A DNA stretch of 47,668 nt from Polysphondylium violaceum (GCA_000277445.1 AJWJ01000135.1:1-47668), one strand, 5' to 3'. Positions 21,957 to 35,141 are shown, counted from the first letter of the stretch. Numbers and translations: made by a program. Notes: generated by a model from the letters alone, not told the origin.

Positions 21957-23698
21957 TTAGTTTGGTAATTGTGATTGTTGTTGTTGTTGTTGTTGTTGTT
22001 GATGGTGATGATGTTGTTGTTGATGGTGTTGTTGTCCCCCTTCAAAAGGAACATACCCTTCAAAGTGTTGTTGTTGTGGTTGATATCCCCTAATAAAAGG
22101 TGGATACCCCTGATTTGGAAAGCTACCAAATGACATAAATTGTGGATGAATTTGTTGTGGTTGTTGATGTGATTGTTGATGTGTTTGTTGTTGTTGTTGT
22201 TGTAGATTAGGGTCGTATTGATAAAAGTTTTGATAGTATTCTAAAATAACAAATCAATTCGGTTAGATTGGCCCAGATTTAAAATAAATAAATAAATAAC
22301 TTACCATATGGAATTATATATGGATGTGGGTAAATTGGTTGTTGATATTGCTGTTGTTGTGCTGACTGTTGTTTTAAAACTTGCTTTTCATCTAAAGTAT
22401 TACTATTATTATTACTACTATTACTATTGCCATTCATAAATGGTTCGTTTGACTTTCTGGGCGATATGTTTAAATTGTTGAATGCAGCAACAGGTATTTG
22501 TTGTTGTTGTTGTTGTGAGTAAAATGGTGGTGGAGGATAATATGGGAAAAAGATGAATGGGTGTGGTTGTTGTTGTTGTTGTGATTGTTGTTGGGATTCA
22601 GGATGAGTGTTTGTTGTTGTTGTTGTTGTTATTGATGCTGATGTTGTTGGCTCCATTTTATTTGTTGGTTGTTCATTAATATTAATATTATTTGGTTGTT
22701 GAACTGTTTTATCAATAGACACTGTTGATACTTCTTTTTCTTGTTTTTTGTTATTGCTATTGTTGTTATTGTTATTTTTAGTTTCTCTATTCTTTTTATC
22801 AACACCATTATCATTGTCATTGTTTGTTATCTTTGGTTTAGTCTGTGTATGTTTCTTTTGATGGATTGTTTTGTTGTTTTCTACATTTTCCTTTTCTTTT
22901 TTAATTGATGATTGTTGAGGTTGCTTTTGGGTGGAATTTGGAGTTGATAAAGAAGTGTTGTGTTGTTGTCTTTTATGATTATTATTGTTTGATTTATTAT
23001 TTGTTGTTGATGTTGGTGTTGTTCTGGCAGTGGTGGCGGTGGTGGTAATTGGTAAAGTATTTTGTTTTGGTGAAATTGGTTGAGCTTGTTGTTGTGATTT
23101 AGTAGTTGCGGTAGGTGTAGTTGTAGCAGGAGCTTGTTGTTGTTGTTGTTGTTGTTTTTGAACTACTGATGTATTTGATTTGATTTGTTTGGGTTTGGCT
23201 TGTGTTTTAGTTTCTTTATTGACAACTGGTGTAGTAGCAGTGGTAGTGATTGGAGTAGATGGAGTAGATAAAGTTGGAGAGGTTGGTGTTGTTGCTGATG
23301 AGGATGAGGTTTGTAATGATTGTGTTTTTGGTGTTTGAAGTGTTGAGGTTTCAGTAGTTTGACTAGTTGATCCTGTATGACTGCTACCACTATTGTTTGT
23401 CTTTTTTCCTCTAGATCTTTTGTTTTTTTTGGGATCTGAATCAGTGGATTTTGTAGTTGAGCTCGAGGAACCAGTAGATGTGGATGAAGGTGATAAAGAT
23501 GTAGTGGTAGTAGTAGTTGTTGTTGTTGTTGTTGTTTTTGGTTCAACTACCTTTGGTTGTTCATCTTGCTGCTTCTTTACATTCTTATCACCACCTTCTT
23601 TTGGTTGCTGTTGTTCTTTCTTTTCTACTTTTCCTTCATTCCTATTATTACCTCTTGATTGTCTCTTTACATTTCTTTCACCACCTTCCTTTGGTTGC

Positions 23699-23769
<71 letters not shown>

Positions 23770-24597
23770 TGGTGATTGTTTTTCAGAATGAGTTGGTTTT
23801 TGTTGAGGTGTCACCTTTGTTTCCTTTTCCTTTTCTTTTTCTTTTAAAGGTGTATCTTTATTCTTTACACTAGTATTCTCTTGTTTTTCTTGTTTACTTT
23901 TTTGTGCTACATTATCCTTGGTGGTCTCACTATTATTATTAGTATTCTCTTTCTTTTCCCTAGTCTTTGGTTGTCTTTGTTTTCTAGGTTGAGACTCTCT
24001 TGTGGGTGTTGATGTTGTTGATGTTGTTGATGTGGTCGTAGATGGAGTAGATGATTGTGTTGGTGATGATTGTGTTTTGTTTTTATTTGAGGATGGCTTT
24101 GTAGTTGTGTTTGATGTTGGTGATGTTTTATCAACTGTTACAGAAACACTGTTTTTATCTTGTAAATTTCTAGAGATTGTTGGTGTAGTTGTAGATGTAG
24201 TTGTGGTTTTGGTTGATGATTGTGATGGTGATTGGGATGAAGAAGCTTTTTGTGTTTCTTGATTCTGAGGAATCCCTTCTTTCTTATTTTTATGTTGTTT
24301 ATGATTATGATTACTTGATTTTGATGGTGTGGAAGTTACTGTTGTTGTTGTGCTTGTCGGAGTAGTTGTTGGTGGAGTATTTGGAACTACAGGCAAAGTT
24401 GAAATTGATGGTTGTGGGGTAGGCTCTGTTTTGGTGGGTGTGGGTGTAGTGATAGTGGCAGTGTTTGTAGTATTTGTTGTTGTTGTTGTTTTATTATTGT
24501 TATTTTTGTTTATTTTAATTTTATTAGGACTCTTGGTATTAGTATTACTACTACTAGTAATATTTAACTTTGTTGTTGTCTCTTTACCACCCTTCAT
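21957..24597 (-). CDS. Low-complexity Thr/Ser/Gln/Lys-rich protein (unrecognised)
   Basis: Two exons (24597-22305 and 22240-21957) encode 858 residues, starting MKGGKETTTKLN; the ATG at 24597 is the first in frame. The protein is almost wholly low complexity: Thr/Ser/Pro runs, Lys/Asn/Glu-rich charged stretches, and an uninterrupted 24-Gln run (23695-23766) next to a duplicated QQQPKEGG(E/D)-NVK cassette. Basic clusters (KKNKRSRGKK) suggest nuclear or RNA association, but that is only inference. The C-terminal ~150 residues are different: aromatic and proline-rich (FIFFPYYPPPPFYSQ, FNNLNISPRKSNEPF, PHPYIIPYG) and then Gln/His-rich to QSQLPN. This tail may hold short linear motifs. No folded domain was recognised. 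The in-frame length of well over 2 kb without a stop and the clean intron support a real gene. Confidence 0.72.
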
Positions 24598-24681
24598 ATT
24601 GTATTGTTGTACAGCACAATATCGGAACACTCCCCTTGAATTGGATAATTATACAATTTCACACTGAAATTTATGATAATG

Positions 24682-24719
<38 letters not shown>

Positions 24720-25737
24720 AAGAAGTGGCCCATTTTTACAATATAGAATTTTCATTGAATTTTGAGTTGTCAAATCTGGTGTGCATTTACACTCATATAA
24801 TCATAAAAGAACTTTTTTTGTGATTAGTTGATTTGGGAAAAAAATTTCTCCACTACTTTGTTTCATCAATAAAAATGAGAAATCTAATGTCCAAACAAAT
24901 AAAGAAATAGAGAGAAAAAGGATAAATAAAGTTTGACCAAAGATCTAGAGAAATGTCTACTCAAAAAATTACAATTAGAATTACCATTTACCTATTTTTA
25001 TGGAGACTTAAGATCGATATGTTAAAAATAATACTACATTGGTTTTTATTTATTTTAGAGATAAAAAATAAAATCACTTTTGATTTTCTTTAATAAAAGT
25101 GGAGGTATTTATAAATATTCGATACGATTTGTGATATGAAGAAATCCAATGAGGGAGAGTGGACACCCTCATTTAAATCGAGTGGGTTTATTTCTATCTC
25201 ATTCTTTTTTTTTTTTCTTTAAAAACCCAATCACCACTAAGATTGAATCTGAGATGAGTAAAAAAAAAAAGACTCTTTTGCCGTTCGCAAAAAATTTTTA
25301 AAAACCTTTTTTTTGCCCAATTCTCACACATCAACCAACAAAATCATACACACATTTCTTCAGTATTGTTATCACCTCACATACACACACTCTCACACAA
25401 ACACATAGAGATAAACCAATACCAACATACCCCCGCCTAAATTGTGATTTTTTTTTCAGTTATATAAATCTTCTTTTTTTTTTTTTTTTTTTTTTTCAAA
25501 TTTTCTGAAAGAAATATTCTGCGCACTCTTTTTTATATCTTGTTTGATAGATAGAAACAACAACATATATAGAGAGAATACTACACCTTCTGTTTTTGTT
25601 TTGTTTGTTTGTTTGTAATTGTCAATTGTCAACACCTGTATTTTTACCTCTATATATCTAAATCACTCACACCTGACACAAAACAAAACAGATCTATTTT
25701 TATATTATATATCTCTGTGTAGTATAATATTTGAAAA
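24598..25737. other. Divergent promoter region with long homopolymers
   Basis: 1.1 kb between the starts of the Gln/Thr-rich gene (minus) and the RacGEF gene (plus). It holds an uninterrupted A36 at 24682-24717, a T23 run at 25474-25496, and several shorter A/T runs. It also holds CA-rich tracts at 25320-25410. No gene was seen. Confidence 0.55.
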
Positions 25738-28700
25738 ATGAGTGAGGACTTTTCTTTAGAAGTTCAAAAGAATGTGTATGTGTAAACAGGTGATATATCT
25801 TTGATTTAGATATACAAACACTAATATCTATATCTATATCTAGTTATACAATATGGGCAAACAATTTATTGGTGAAAAGAAACATGAAGATAGTAGATTT
25901 GTTTGAAGATCTTCGAGATGGGGTTATTTTGGTGAATCTATTAGAGATTCTCACCAATGAAAAGTCAGAGAGTTATATAAGCAAGCCTAAAAATAGACTA
26001 CAGCAGCTGTCCAATGTGCAATTGGCATTGAACGTGATTGATCGTTGGGGCATTAGTTTGGTCAATTTTAGAGCAGAGCATTTGGTTGACAAACACAGCA
26101 AAATGACATTGAGTCTGTTGTGGAGAATTATATCTAAATTTCAAATCCAACAGTATCTCAGCGAAGAGGACTATGGCCTCTACCTGGGCACGGCCGATGG
26201 CGAGAATGCCGATTTGACAAAGAGCGCACGTTCCTCGACCTCGGGCCTCAACATCCAAAAGTCGACCTCCAAGGAAGCCCTGCTTCGTTGGTGTCGAAAG
26301 GAGCTGGACCACGTACACAGCGGCACCACCATCACAAACTTTAACAAGTCGTTTCAAAACCCCCAAATCTTTCACTACCTGCTCCACAAGTATTGTCCCA
26401 ACTACCGATCGCTCGAGGAGATCGAGTCGAGTGCCAAGGAAGACGAGTTGGAGTTGCTCAAAAAGTGTTTTGAGTTTGCCGAAAAAGAACTCAACATTCC
26501 TCAACTCATCTCGCCCCAAAGCGTCCTGGACGGTCCTCTCGACGAGTATTGTATCATGACCTATATCTCTTACTTTTTAAACTACCAAAGAACAGGCTCG
26601 GGTCTCGGCAACACATCAAACAACCTGATGACCAGCTCCACTGTCGCCTCGACACCATCCTCCACCGCCTTTAAAGGCCACACTAGAAACTCTTCTACCG
26701 GATCCAACGGATCCACCGCATCTACCATGAGTGATTGTTCATATACAACTGCCAGCAGTTTAGCATCCACTTTATCCAATCCCAAAGAAGTTATCCCCAC
26801 CACCATCACTACTCCTACTCCCAACAATAGTAATAATAATCCACCACCTCCACCTCCTGTAGCTAAAACAACCAAGAGACCAAGTACTATAAAGACACCC
26901 AATACTCAGACACCAGAAAAGAATAATAGTAATCTACTCACTCCCGTTAGTTCACCAATGAGTGATAGAATATCACCAAGACAACAACAACAGGCTAATA
27001 GTAACTTATTTGCAAATCACATAAGTCCACTTGAAAAGGCACTTGGCGAGGTTTTGGATAGTTTTACAAAGGAGCTAAAGAAAATGGCAGAGGAAAATGA
27101 ACATATGTTGGAAAAGGTATCAGCTACACTAGACGATAGAGTAAAGAGATTGGAGATTACTTTAGATCAGTTGGAATTGAAAATCACTGCCATTAAAAAC
27201 GTTGTTTCTTTACCTCTAACTACTCCACCTACTGAAAATATTTGTAATAATTGTAATAATAGAATCTTAAACAACAACAACAATAGTATGAGTAACAGTA
27301 CTATATCATCACTACCATCATCTCCATTATTAAATGGTGTCAAGGTTGATGAAAATACACCAATATCTACAACTCCACCAATTAATAGTAATAATACAAC
27401 CACTACTACCACAACAACAACCACTACTACTGCACCAATAGCTGAAGAAAAGAAAAGACACAAGAAATCATCATCAACTTCATCAGGATCAACAACTCCA
27501 ACCACTATTAAAGATAAAGAAAGAGAAAAAGAAGAAAAGGAGGAAAGAAGAGAAAAGAGAAGAAGTAGAAGAAAGGAAAAAGAAGAGAGAAGAGCTGCTA
27601 GACAAATCAAAGAAAATACACTCAGTCAATCATCTTCATCATGTTCATTGGCCGATGAGGCTCAAGTTGATAGAGAGGAAATTAAAAAGATCACCAAGTG
27701 TCAATCATTAGTCCGTGGATTCTTGGCCAGAAAACAATATCGTCGTCTTAGAAACAGAAGAGACGTCGCTTTGGAAATCCTTCGTACTGAAGAAAGTTAC
27801 GTTCACAGCTTGACCATCCTCTTTACCGAGTACTTGATTCCACTCAAGACCGAGAGTGCCAACCACCAATCTATCAATCCAGACAATGTCAAGACCCTCA
27901 ACAACAACATTGAAGTCATTCTCAACATGAACCGTATGTTACTCAAAAAGCTCACTGAAAGAATGACCACACCATGGCATTACCAACAATTGTTTGGAGA
28001 TATCTTTTTCAAGATGTCTGACCTCCTCAAATGCTACATTGCCTATGTAAATCACTACAATCGTACACTCCAAACCATCAACGACTTTACAAAGATCTCT
28101 TCGCTCAATGAGTTTATCACATCGACCTTTATGCGTACCCATCATCAACTCCGTGATCTCATTATCATACCCGTACAACGTATTCCTCGTTATGTGTTGT
28201 TGCTCGAAGAAATGGTCAAAGTCACTGAGCTCTCTCATCCCGATCGTCAACAATTGGCCGGATCACTCACCAAAATGCAATCCATTGCCGACCACGTCAA
28301 TGAAAAACGTAGAGACTTTGAAAACGTCACCCACGTGTCTTTGCTCCAAGAGGCCATCATTGGATTCAATATCATGGAGTACTCTTCACTTCGTTATATC
28401 ATGGAGGGTGACTTGTTATCTAATATCCTCTCTTCAAGTGGCAGCGGATTTGGTACCGCCATCGCAGGCGTCGTCAACAATGCCGTCAGTGGCACCAACA
28501 ACAACAGCAATGACAAGGGCGTTCCAACAACCCTTCACGTCTTTTTATTCAATCATTTATTGGTTGTTTGTAAATACAAAAAAGGAAAAGATAGTTACTT
28601 TTCAAACAAATCTTTGTTTGGCACTCTCAACAACAGTGAAAAACATAAATCCAAACAACCAAAATACAAGTACCTCTCCCACCATCAATTAAATTCTGAA

Positions 28701-28952
28701 ACTAGAATCTCGCATAACAAATCTGAAAGTAAGTTTTATAGATCTGTATATCTCAATCAATATCTGTGCATAAACTAACAAACTAAAATCATTCTTTTTA
28801 TTTTCACAGATTGGTTTGGTATTGATAATGGCAGTGAATATAAAAGATTTTTTACAAAGACTGTGGCAGAAAAAGATATGTGGATCCAACACCTTCAATC
28901 TTGTGTTTCTAAAGCAACCGAAATTAAAACTCTTAAAGACACAAAAAAATAG
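25738..28952 (+). CDS. Rho/Rac guanine nucleotide exchange factor with two CH domains, IQ motif and DH-PH
   Basis: Exons 25738-25775, 25844-28728 and 28810-28952 encode 1021 residues. The tiny first exon (MSEDFSLEVQKNV) joins across the intron to YTIWANNLLVKRNMKIVDLF, giving a normal calponin-homology start. CH1 spans ~10-117 (DLRDGVILVNLLEILT, NVIDRWGISLVNF); CH2 spans ~154-258 (LLRWCRKEL, NPQIFHYLLHKYCP). After Ser/Thr/Pro linkers there is a coiled coil (~408-465) and a Lys/Arg/Glu-rich stretch. Next come an IQ motif (CQSLVRGFLARKQYRRLRNR, ~630), a Dbl-homology domain (~653-842; ILRTEESYVHSL, IIPVQRIPRYVLLLEEM) and a PH domain with an Asn/Gly-rich insertion whose last helix (KDMWIQHLQSC) is in exon 3. 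It should bind F-actin through the CH domains and activate Rac-type GTPases. Dictyostelids have many Gxc genes of this kind; I cannot name the orthologue. Confidence 0.92.
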
Positions 28953-29184
28953 ATTTGCACACAACCACACATCTTTTAAAATTATTTATAGTATATAATA
29001 AACATCGCATCAAAAAAAATCCAAAAGTATTTTTTGATCAAAAAAAAAAAAAAATCCCATCATATTTTTTAGATATTTATTTAAAACCAAAAAATCCATA
29101 AAACATTTTCGTGATCTCATCGCACAAACGCCCAATCAAAAAAAAAAAAAAAACACTTACAATTTGCAACACATAATCATAACA
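28953..29184. other. Short A-rich spacer between RacGEF and surface-protein genes
   Basis: About 230 bp with two long A-runs (29040-29055 and 29138-29153) and no gene. It holds the RacGEF 3' UTR and the promoter of the ComC-like gene. The spacing is short for two genes on the same strand. Confidence 0.45.
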
Positions 29185-32100
29185 ATGCAAAAGTATCTCT
29201 TTTTATTAATACTATTATTCTTTCAAATAAATGTTTACAATGGCCGTATGTTTTATTTCTTGTTAACAATACTACAGACTAATACTAATACTATTGTACT
29301 ATACTTTTATTTCTAAAAGAGACCCTAATGTCTTATTCTGTAGACCCTCCTCAATATCTTGACGGGAAAGGATGTTATTTTCAAGTATATTTAAACGTTA
29401 CAAAATTTAATATTGATGTAGTTTACAACGGTCCAGATGAGCTTACCTATCAAATGTCAAACATTGGAGATTATACGATATTGTATTTACAGCCTATTCT
29501 GTATTCTGGTTATTATTTAAATATTAATTTGTATGATGATCTAGGTAATTTATTTCCCTTACAAAAACCTGATGATATGTGTAGAGGTATTTATTTATAT
29601 AGTTTTAATGTTGGTCATGTTTTATCTCTATTTTGAAATTATTTACTTACTATAATAATAATTACAGATAATACTTTGCCTTTGGTTTCAACTACCCCTT
29701 TTCATACCATTTTTTTACCAAGAAATGTTTTTTATCGAAAATCTTATACCGTCTTAATGACTTTTGATGTTTTAAATAGTGGATATGATGTCTCACTTTC
29801 TTATGGCCCTGCATTTTTTTTCATGCTTAGTAATAGAAATACCTATGCTCAACAAAAGCTTGTTTTTTCAGAATTATCTTTAACCTATAATGATTATTCA
29901 ATCCCAAACAACTCTCTTGTGATCAAAGCTTCAGAGAGAAATGTAGATTCATATCATGAATTTGGTGTTGATAATATAAAAAGTAAGTCAAGTAGATTCC
30001 CGCATATACATTGTATAAAAATATTTATCATTTTTATTCTATTTATTAGATGTTACTATTGATGTGCCTGTTTTATCCGATTTTGTTGATTATCCAGATA
30101 CTGATTGTTATACATTTAAAATTAGTCATCCTTTGGGTAAACAATTCATCGAGGCAAGAATCAATGACTTGATCAAAGCCGAATCCTATCCAGTTTTAGG
30201 CACACCAGAGATGACAACCTATTTGGGATTCAAAAATAGATATTTTCCCACAGGACCAACCAATTATCTAGTAAAAATCATGAATTATGGATTTAAAAGA
30301 GCTCTTTTGCATAATTTCCAATACCAAAGACCAGGATACTCCAAAATTATTCTAAATCCTACATTTGGATCAACAGTAAATAGTGTCAAAAATTTTATAA
30401 CATTTTGGGTTGAACAATTGGCAAATTACAATAGTTATACTGTGGGCAGAAGAACAGTTACCAACCCTTACACTCTCTATCCATATGGATTTTCAAGTGG
30501 TACCATAGTTGCATTTAATAGTTCAATTAGTGTAATGTTGGGTCCATATTCCTCTTCCACTCAATTACCAGTCATGGTAAACTCGATGACATTTGTCAAT
30601 TTCCCATTTATAATAGGTATTCATTATTTTTCTACTATTATCAACTGTTAAAATTCGTCCTTTACTAATTAAATTATCTTTTAGATTTTGGTTATCCAGA
30701 AATAAATAGCATAGAATTTGTTCCAACTAGAATAACAAATATCGTTATTTGTAGAGTCAATATCACTGATGATTTATCTGGTTTAGAAAGAATGAAGCTT
30801 TCTGAATATTCGGACACACCCTTTATCATAGACCCAAGTAATTTGGTTTCTGGAACTTTTAAGAAAGGAATCTATGAAAAAGTTATTGATCTTAATTTTC
30901 AAAAAGTTATCATTGAGATTGGTCTCACTGATAAAACTGAAAGAGTTTCACATTTTGTTATAAATTTATATGGTCTTTTAGGTATGATTTAATGATCAGG
31001 TATAATGTATTTGATACGATTAACTAACAACTACAAAATTTTATTAGATTACTCACCATTAGATATCAGTAAAATATCAACATTTTATTTCCAATTCAAC
31101 AATATAGATGTTTCAAATGTTGGTGTGATGAATAGGGTTTATTTAAACTTTACAAATGTTGATATTCATCGTAGAATCCCATTCAAATTAATTTCTTCTC
31201 TTGAGATTGCTTCAAAATTTTCTGGTAGTAATGTATTAAAAACACCAAAGGAAGATCTACACTATGAGTTTCTTTTCTGGAATGAAAAAATTCAAATGTA
31301 TGAAGCAGAATTCTGGATTCCAGCAAGATTATTTAGTGGCTCTCTTGATTATCATTTAAATATAAATGGAGATCTAGTAGATACTACAATTTTATCAAAT
31401 TTAGTTGGTGAGAATGCTACCTTAAAGGTTTTTTCTCTAAGTGCTGATGAAATGCCACCAATGGTAACCATCTTGCAAGCATTCCCATCTACTGTAGTTC
31501 CAATTTCTGATCCTATAGATATTGGATGGGAACTTGAAATTACCGATGATATAAATGGTTTGGAATATGGAGAGCTTACAATCGCATCTGATTTTGATTT
31601 GGTTGGTTATACTTTTTCTTTTTCTCCTGACGATATTATAAACAAGAATGAGCATCAAGACACATATATGTTTCCAATCAAAATTCTCCCAAACTGTCGT
31701 TCACAAACTTATTATATTAAATCTCTTTACCTCCGTGATAAATCTGGACATGTATCAAATTCTTCATATTTGAATGATGGTAATAATCCATCTATTCCAA
31801 GTCCATTCTTTATGTTTTACAAAGATCTATCACTTTACACTATTACCACTGACTGTCCAAGTAACTATTTTATCTTTTTCTCTCTAAAATATATAATACT
31901 AATTTTAAATTTAATAGGTATTACTGATAATGAAGGACCAACACTTTTAAATTTTTCCACATCAACACAAACATTGGATGTCACCTCAAGTAATACTTTC
32001 ACAGTTTATTTTGAAACCTATGATCCCAGTGGTATATCGGTTCGACACAATCCAATCATTTATTTGGATCAAAATTTTGATAATGCGGTCTCTTTCAAAG

Positions 32101-33722
32101 CTATGAGAATAGATGGGTCTTCTAATGATACGTTCTCTGTTTACAATACAGAAATCAAAGTACCATATCTCTTTGGCTATCCCAATGGATTTGGTGTATC
32201 AGTGTATGGTATGGCAGATTCTCTTATGAACATTAGAGGATATTCTTTTGGTGATCTCTATAATGAAAAAGGATATGGCTCTGTCATTTCAACGACGGCT
32301 ACATTTAGTGAGCCTATTATAGAATATTTAGGTTGTAATAACGAAGTGTATGGTTACAACTTTGGTCTTGATCAATCTAAAATAGTTGTTACCATATCAA
32401 ATTCAAGCACTCATTCTAATACTCAAACGTTTAAAGTGTTTTCCAGTGTCTATATAGAAATTGATCCAACAACCACTGTTCCTGAAGGTACTCTGATTTT
32501 TACTGTAACTAACACTGAAACTAATAAAGTTTCTAAACCAGTTGGTAAAAATGTTTTAGGCTCAAGAGGTTCAACTTGTAAAAAACCTGATCCAATTGAT
32601 CCAAGCTCATCAGCATCATCTTCATCTACTATTTCCTCATCATCATCTTCAAAATCATCGTCCAGTGCTTCATCATCGTCATTATCTGACCAATCATCAG
32701 CAAGCCAATCAACAAACCAACCAGATACACCAAAAACTTGTCCGGGAAAGATTTCACAATGCAATGGTAAAGGTCAATGTAAAGATGGTGAATGTTTATG
32801 TTTTTCACCTTGGTTTGGAGCTGACTGCACCTCACAAGTTATTATAGTCCCAGAACCATCTGTAAATCCAAACTTACCAAACACAAGCATTGACTTTAAA
32901 GACAAAGATAGTGCATCTGTTTATTCTGGTATAGTTTCTATAAAAGAGTTGAATGAGATTAAAAATGATGGATCTCTCTTACACAACTACCCATTTGATC
33001 AATGGTTGTTCTCTGATCTCAGCAATCAAACAACCAAACTCTATAAATATCAAACAAACATCACACACCCCATCCACCAAACAAAAACCAGCGTGATTGT
33101 GTACACACAATGGTTTGACAAAGGCACCAACATCACCTTTGCTGGTGGAGTAGTGCAAATGAATCCTTCATCCATTAAATACAATGTTGAAATTGGTCAA
33201 TACAATTTCGACTCTTCGTTCAGTTCATTGGATATTGTTTTTGCCGTCTCACTCAACTCTAGCGATCCTGACTCTTGTTCCTCTCAACAACAAGCCAAGC
33301 TTATCAACGATGATTATGTGTCAATTGAAATCAACCAATTTAGTTTTATGGGAAGATTTATTAAAAGAGCTCTTGTTGACCTGAAACCCACAGTCATCAG
33401 CAACACAATCAAAGAAGAAACCGATTCGAACACTAAAGTCAACGCTATCGTTAGTGTACATATTCCATACTATAGAAGATCCATTATTCTCGATCCCGAT
33501 TTCTCTGTATTATTATTGAGCGAAAAAGTAGACAAGAATACCGAAAACTCGATTTGCAACCCAAAGAAATCTGCATCGCGTCTATCAGGTGCTAAAATTG
33601 CAGGTATTGTGATTGGCAGTGTTGCTTTTGTCTCAATTGTGGTTGTATCCGTTGTTTACCATTTGTACAAAAAGAAAAAGTCTCAAAACTTTGCATTAAA
33701 GCTAAAGAATATGAAGCAATAA
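29185..33722 (+). CDS. ComC/Tgr-type cell-surface glycoprotein with EGF-like domain and C-terminal membrane anchor (paralogue A)
   Basis: Seven exons are proposed (29185-29245, 29320-29586, 29668-29982, 30050-30616, 30685-30981, 31048-31860, 31918-33722), 1374 residues. Exon 1 is a signal peptide (MQKYLFLLILLFFQINVYNG). The ectodomain is a long run of beta-rich segments with many N-glycosylation sites and no close family I can name. It ends in a region with IPT/TIG-like strands and a Ser-rich hinge (~32600-32700). An EGF-like domain follows (CNGKGQCKDGECLCFSPWFG). After it comes the membrane-proximal module shared by D. discoideum ComC/LagC-type proteins: MNPSSIKYNVEIGQYNF, FIKRALVD, IPYYRRSIILDPDFSVLL. 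The anchor IAGIVIGSVAFVSIVVVSVV ends in a short basic tail. Every intron is phase 1. A plasma-membrane adhesion or recognition role is inferred from family only. The paralogue on the other strand is at 38429-42869. Confidence 0.85.
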
Positions 33723-33812
33723 ATAGAGAAAGTTATTGTTTTTATTCAAGTTATTATTATTGTTATTATTTACAGGTTATTACATATTGTTATTGTATAT
33801 ATACTACGAATA

Positions 33813-35141
33813 CTACCTAGAACTAACAGTTCTAATATCAAAATTTGCACCTCTTAAATTTACACCAATTAAATTTGCTTTGTGAAGATTTGCACCTCTG
33901 AGATTACAATCCTCCAAGTTGGCACCGGCAAGATCGGCACCTCTAAAATTACAGTTTTCTAAATTTGCACATTTGAAATTTGATACTCTAAGATTGGCGC
34001 CACTGAAGTTGGCCTCCTCGAGGACGGCATTCTTAAAGTTGACATTCTCTAGTGTGGCTCTTTGGCCGCCTCTGTCTTCGAAATTGGCACCTTTTAATAC
34101 ACAACTCTCGAGATTGGCACCGGTAAGATTGGTGCCCCTGAGACTAGCACCAGTGAGATTGGCGCCTGAGAGATCGGCTTCTTGGAGTAGGGCATTGTCG
34201 AGATTGCATTTCGATAGATTGGTGTCTTTAAAGTTTGTCATCTTAAAGTTGATGTTTCTGAGATCCAGCTTGGACAAATCGACGCCCGACAAATTCAAGC
34301 CCTGACATCTGAGACTCGAGTTGGACGACGAGGTCAAAAGGATAGAGATGACGTCTTTTCTTGTAAACACGTCTTGTTTGTTTTTCAAACCCTCCACCAT
34401 AACGGCCAGCTTGTCAATCATACCAGAGATATTAAAGAATCGAGCCTCTTGATAGACGCCTTCGACATTGACGCCCTCGTCGATGGTGATGGTGCCGCAT
34501 CTGAGAAAGTTGAGAATGGGCGAAAAGTAATCGGGGGATCTGTCAATGAGATAGGCACCGTTGATGTCTTTGGCTGAATCCCAGTTCTCGCTAAACATCT
34601 TTGCCAACATACTGTCCTTGTCTCGTGAAATGGTCGAACGGGTGGTGGTAAACACTCTGCCACCGACATTCAAACTAATCCAATCAGTGTGTAGTTGCTG
34701 ATGATGGTAATCACCACCGATATGGGGCGATTTGTTGGTTACCAAGTTGTTTGTATTGTTGCTATTTGGTAGTGACGCCGAAGGGTTTGTGCCGCTGTAG
34801 GGGTTGTAGTAGTTGGTACTGCTTGGTATATTACTGAGAGTGTTTATATTGTTGTTGTTGATTGAATTGCTAAAGAGTATATTGTCTTTGGTGTTTGGAT
34901 TGATAAAGTTTTCTCCGCAAGAGGCATAGAGTATCTCTCGCGGCACAATTGCCTCAATCTCATCAATCTCTCCGCCATCCTCATTAAATATTCTCGACAC
35001 TGGTAAATTTAATTTCTTTGAGACAATCTTTAGAAACTCGTTCCATTTCTTTGGTATGGATATAGCTTTGCCTCCTATCTTTTTACCATTTTGAAAGACT
35101 GTTACCCTTTTTCTACTGGTTTCTGTCATAGCTCCCAACAT
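33813..35141 (-). CDS. KCTD9 orthologue: KHA-like, BTB and pentapeptide-repeat protein
   Basis: A single exon of 442 residues. The N-terminal ~75 residues match the KHA-like opening of KCTD9 (KRVTVFQNGKKIGGKAISIP, FNEDGGEIDEIEAIV, EILYASCGENFINP). An Asn-rich linker follows, then a T1-type BTB domain: DWISLNVGGRVFTTTRST, SMLAKMFSE, GAYLIDRSPDYFSPILNFLR. After ELRCQGLNLSG-type sequence the C-terminus is a pentapeptide-repeat helix of A(D/N)LxG units (ADLSGANLTGASLRGTNLTG), about 30 in all. Human KCTD9 has the same three parts in the same order and is linked to cullin-3. The start MLGAMTETSRKRV contains two ATGs (35141 and 35129), either of which could serve. Its 3' end lies 90 bp from the convergent ComC-like gene. 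Confidence 0.93.
   Translation of the reverse strand: MLGAMTETSRKRVTVFQNGKKIGGKAISIPKKWNEFLKIVSKKLNLPVSRIFNEDGGEIDEIEAIVPREILYASCGENFINPNTKDNILFSNSINNNNINTLSNIPSSTNYYNPYSGTNPSASLPNSNNTNNLVTNKSPHIGGDYHHQQLHTDWISLNVGGRVFTTTRSTISRDKDSMLAKMFSENWDSAKDINGAYLIDRSPDYFSPILNFLRCGTITIDEGVNVEGVYQEARFFNISGMIDKLAVMVEGLKNKQDVFTRKDVISILLTSSSNSSLRCQGLNLSGVDLSKLDLRNINFKMTNFKDTNLSKCNLDNALLQEADLSGANLTGASLRGTNLTGANLESCVLKGANFEDRGGQRATLENVNFKNAVLEEANFSGANLRVSNFKCANLENCNFRGADLAGANLEDCNLRGANLHKANLIGVNLRGANFDIRTVSSR

Noticed and set aside
23393-24667. Several plus-strand Val/Cys/Leu-rich frames
   Set aside because: They are shadows of CAA/ACA repeats in the Gln/Thr-rich gene on the minus strand.
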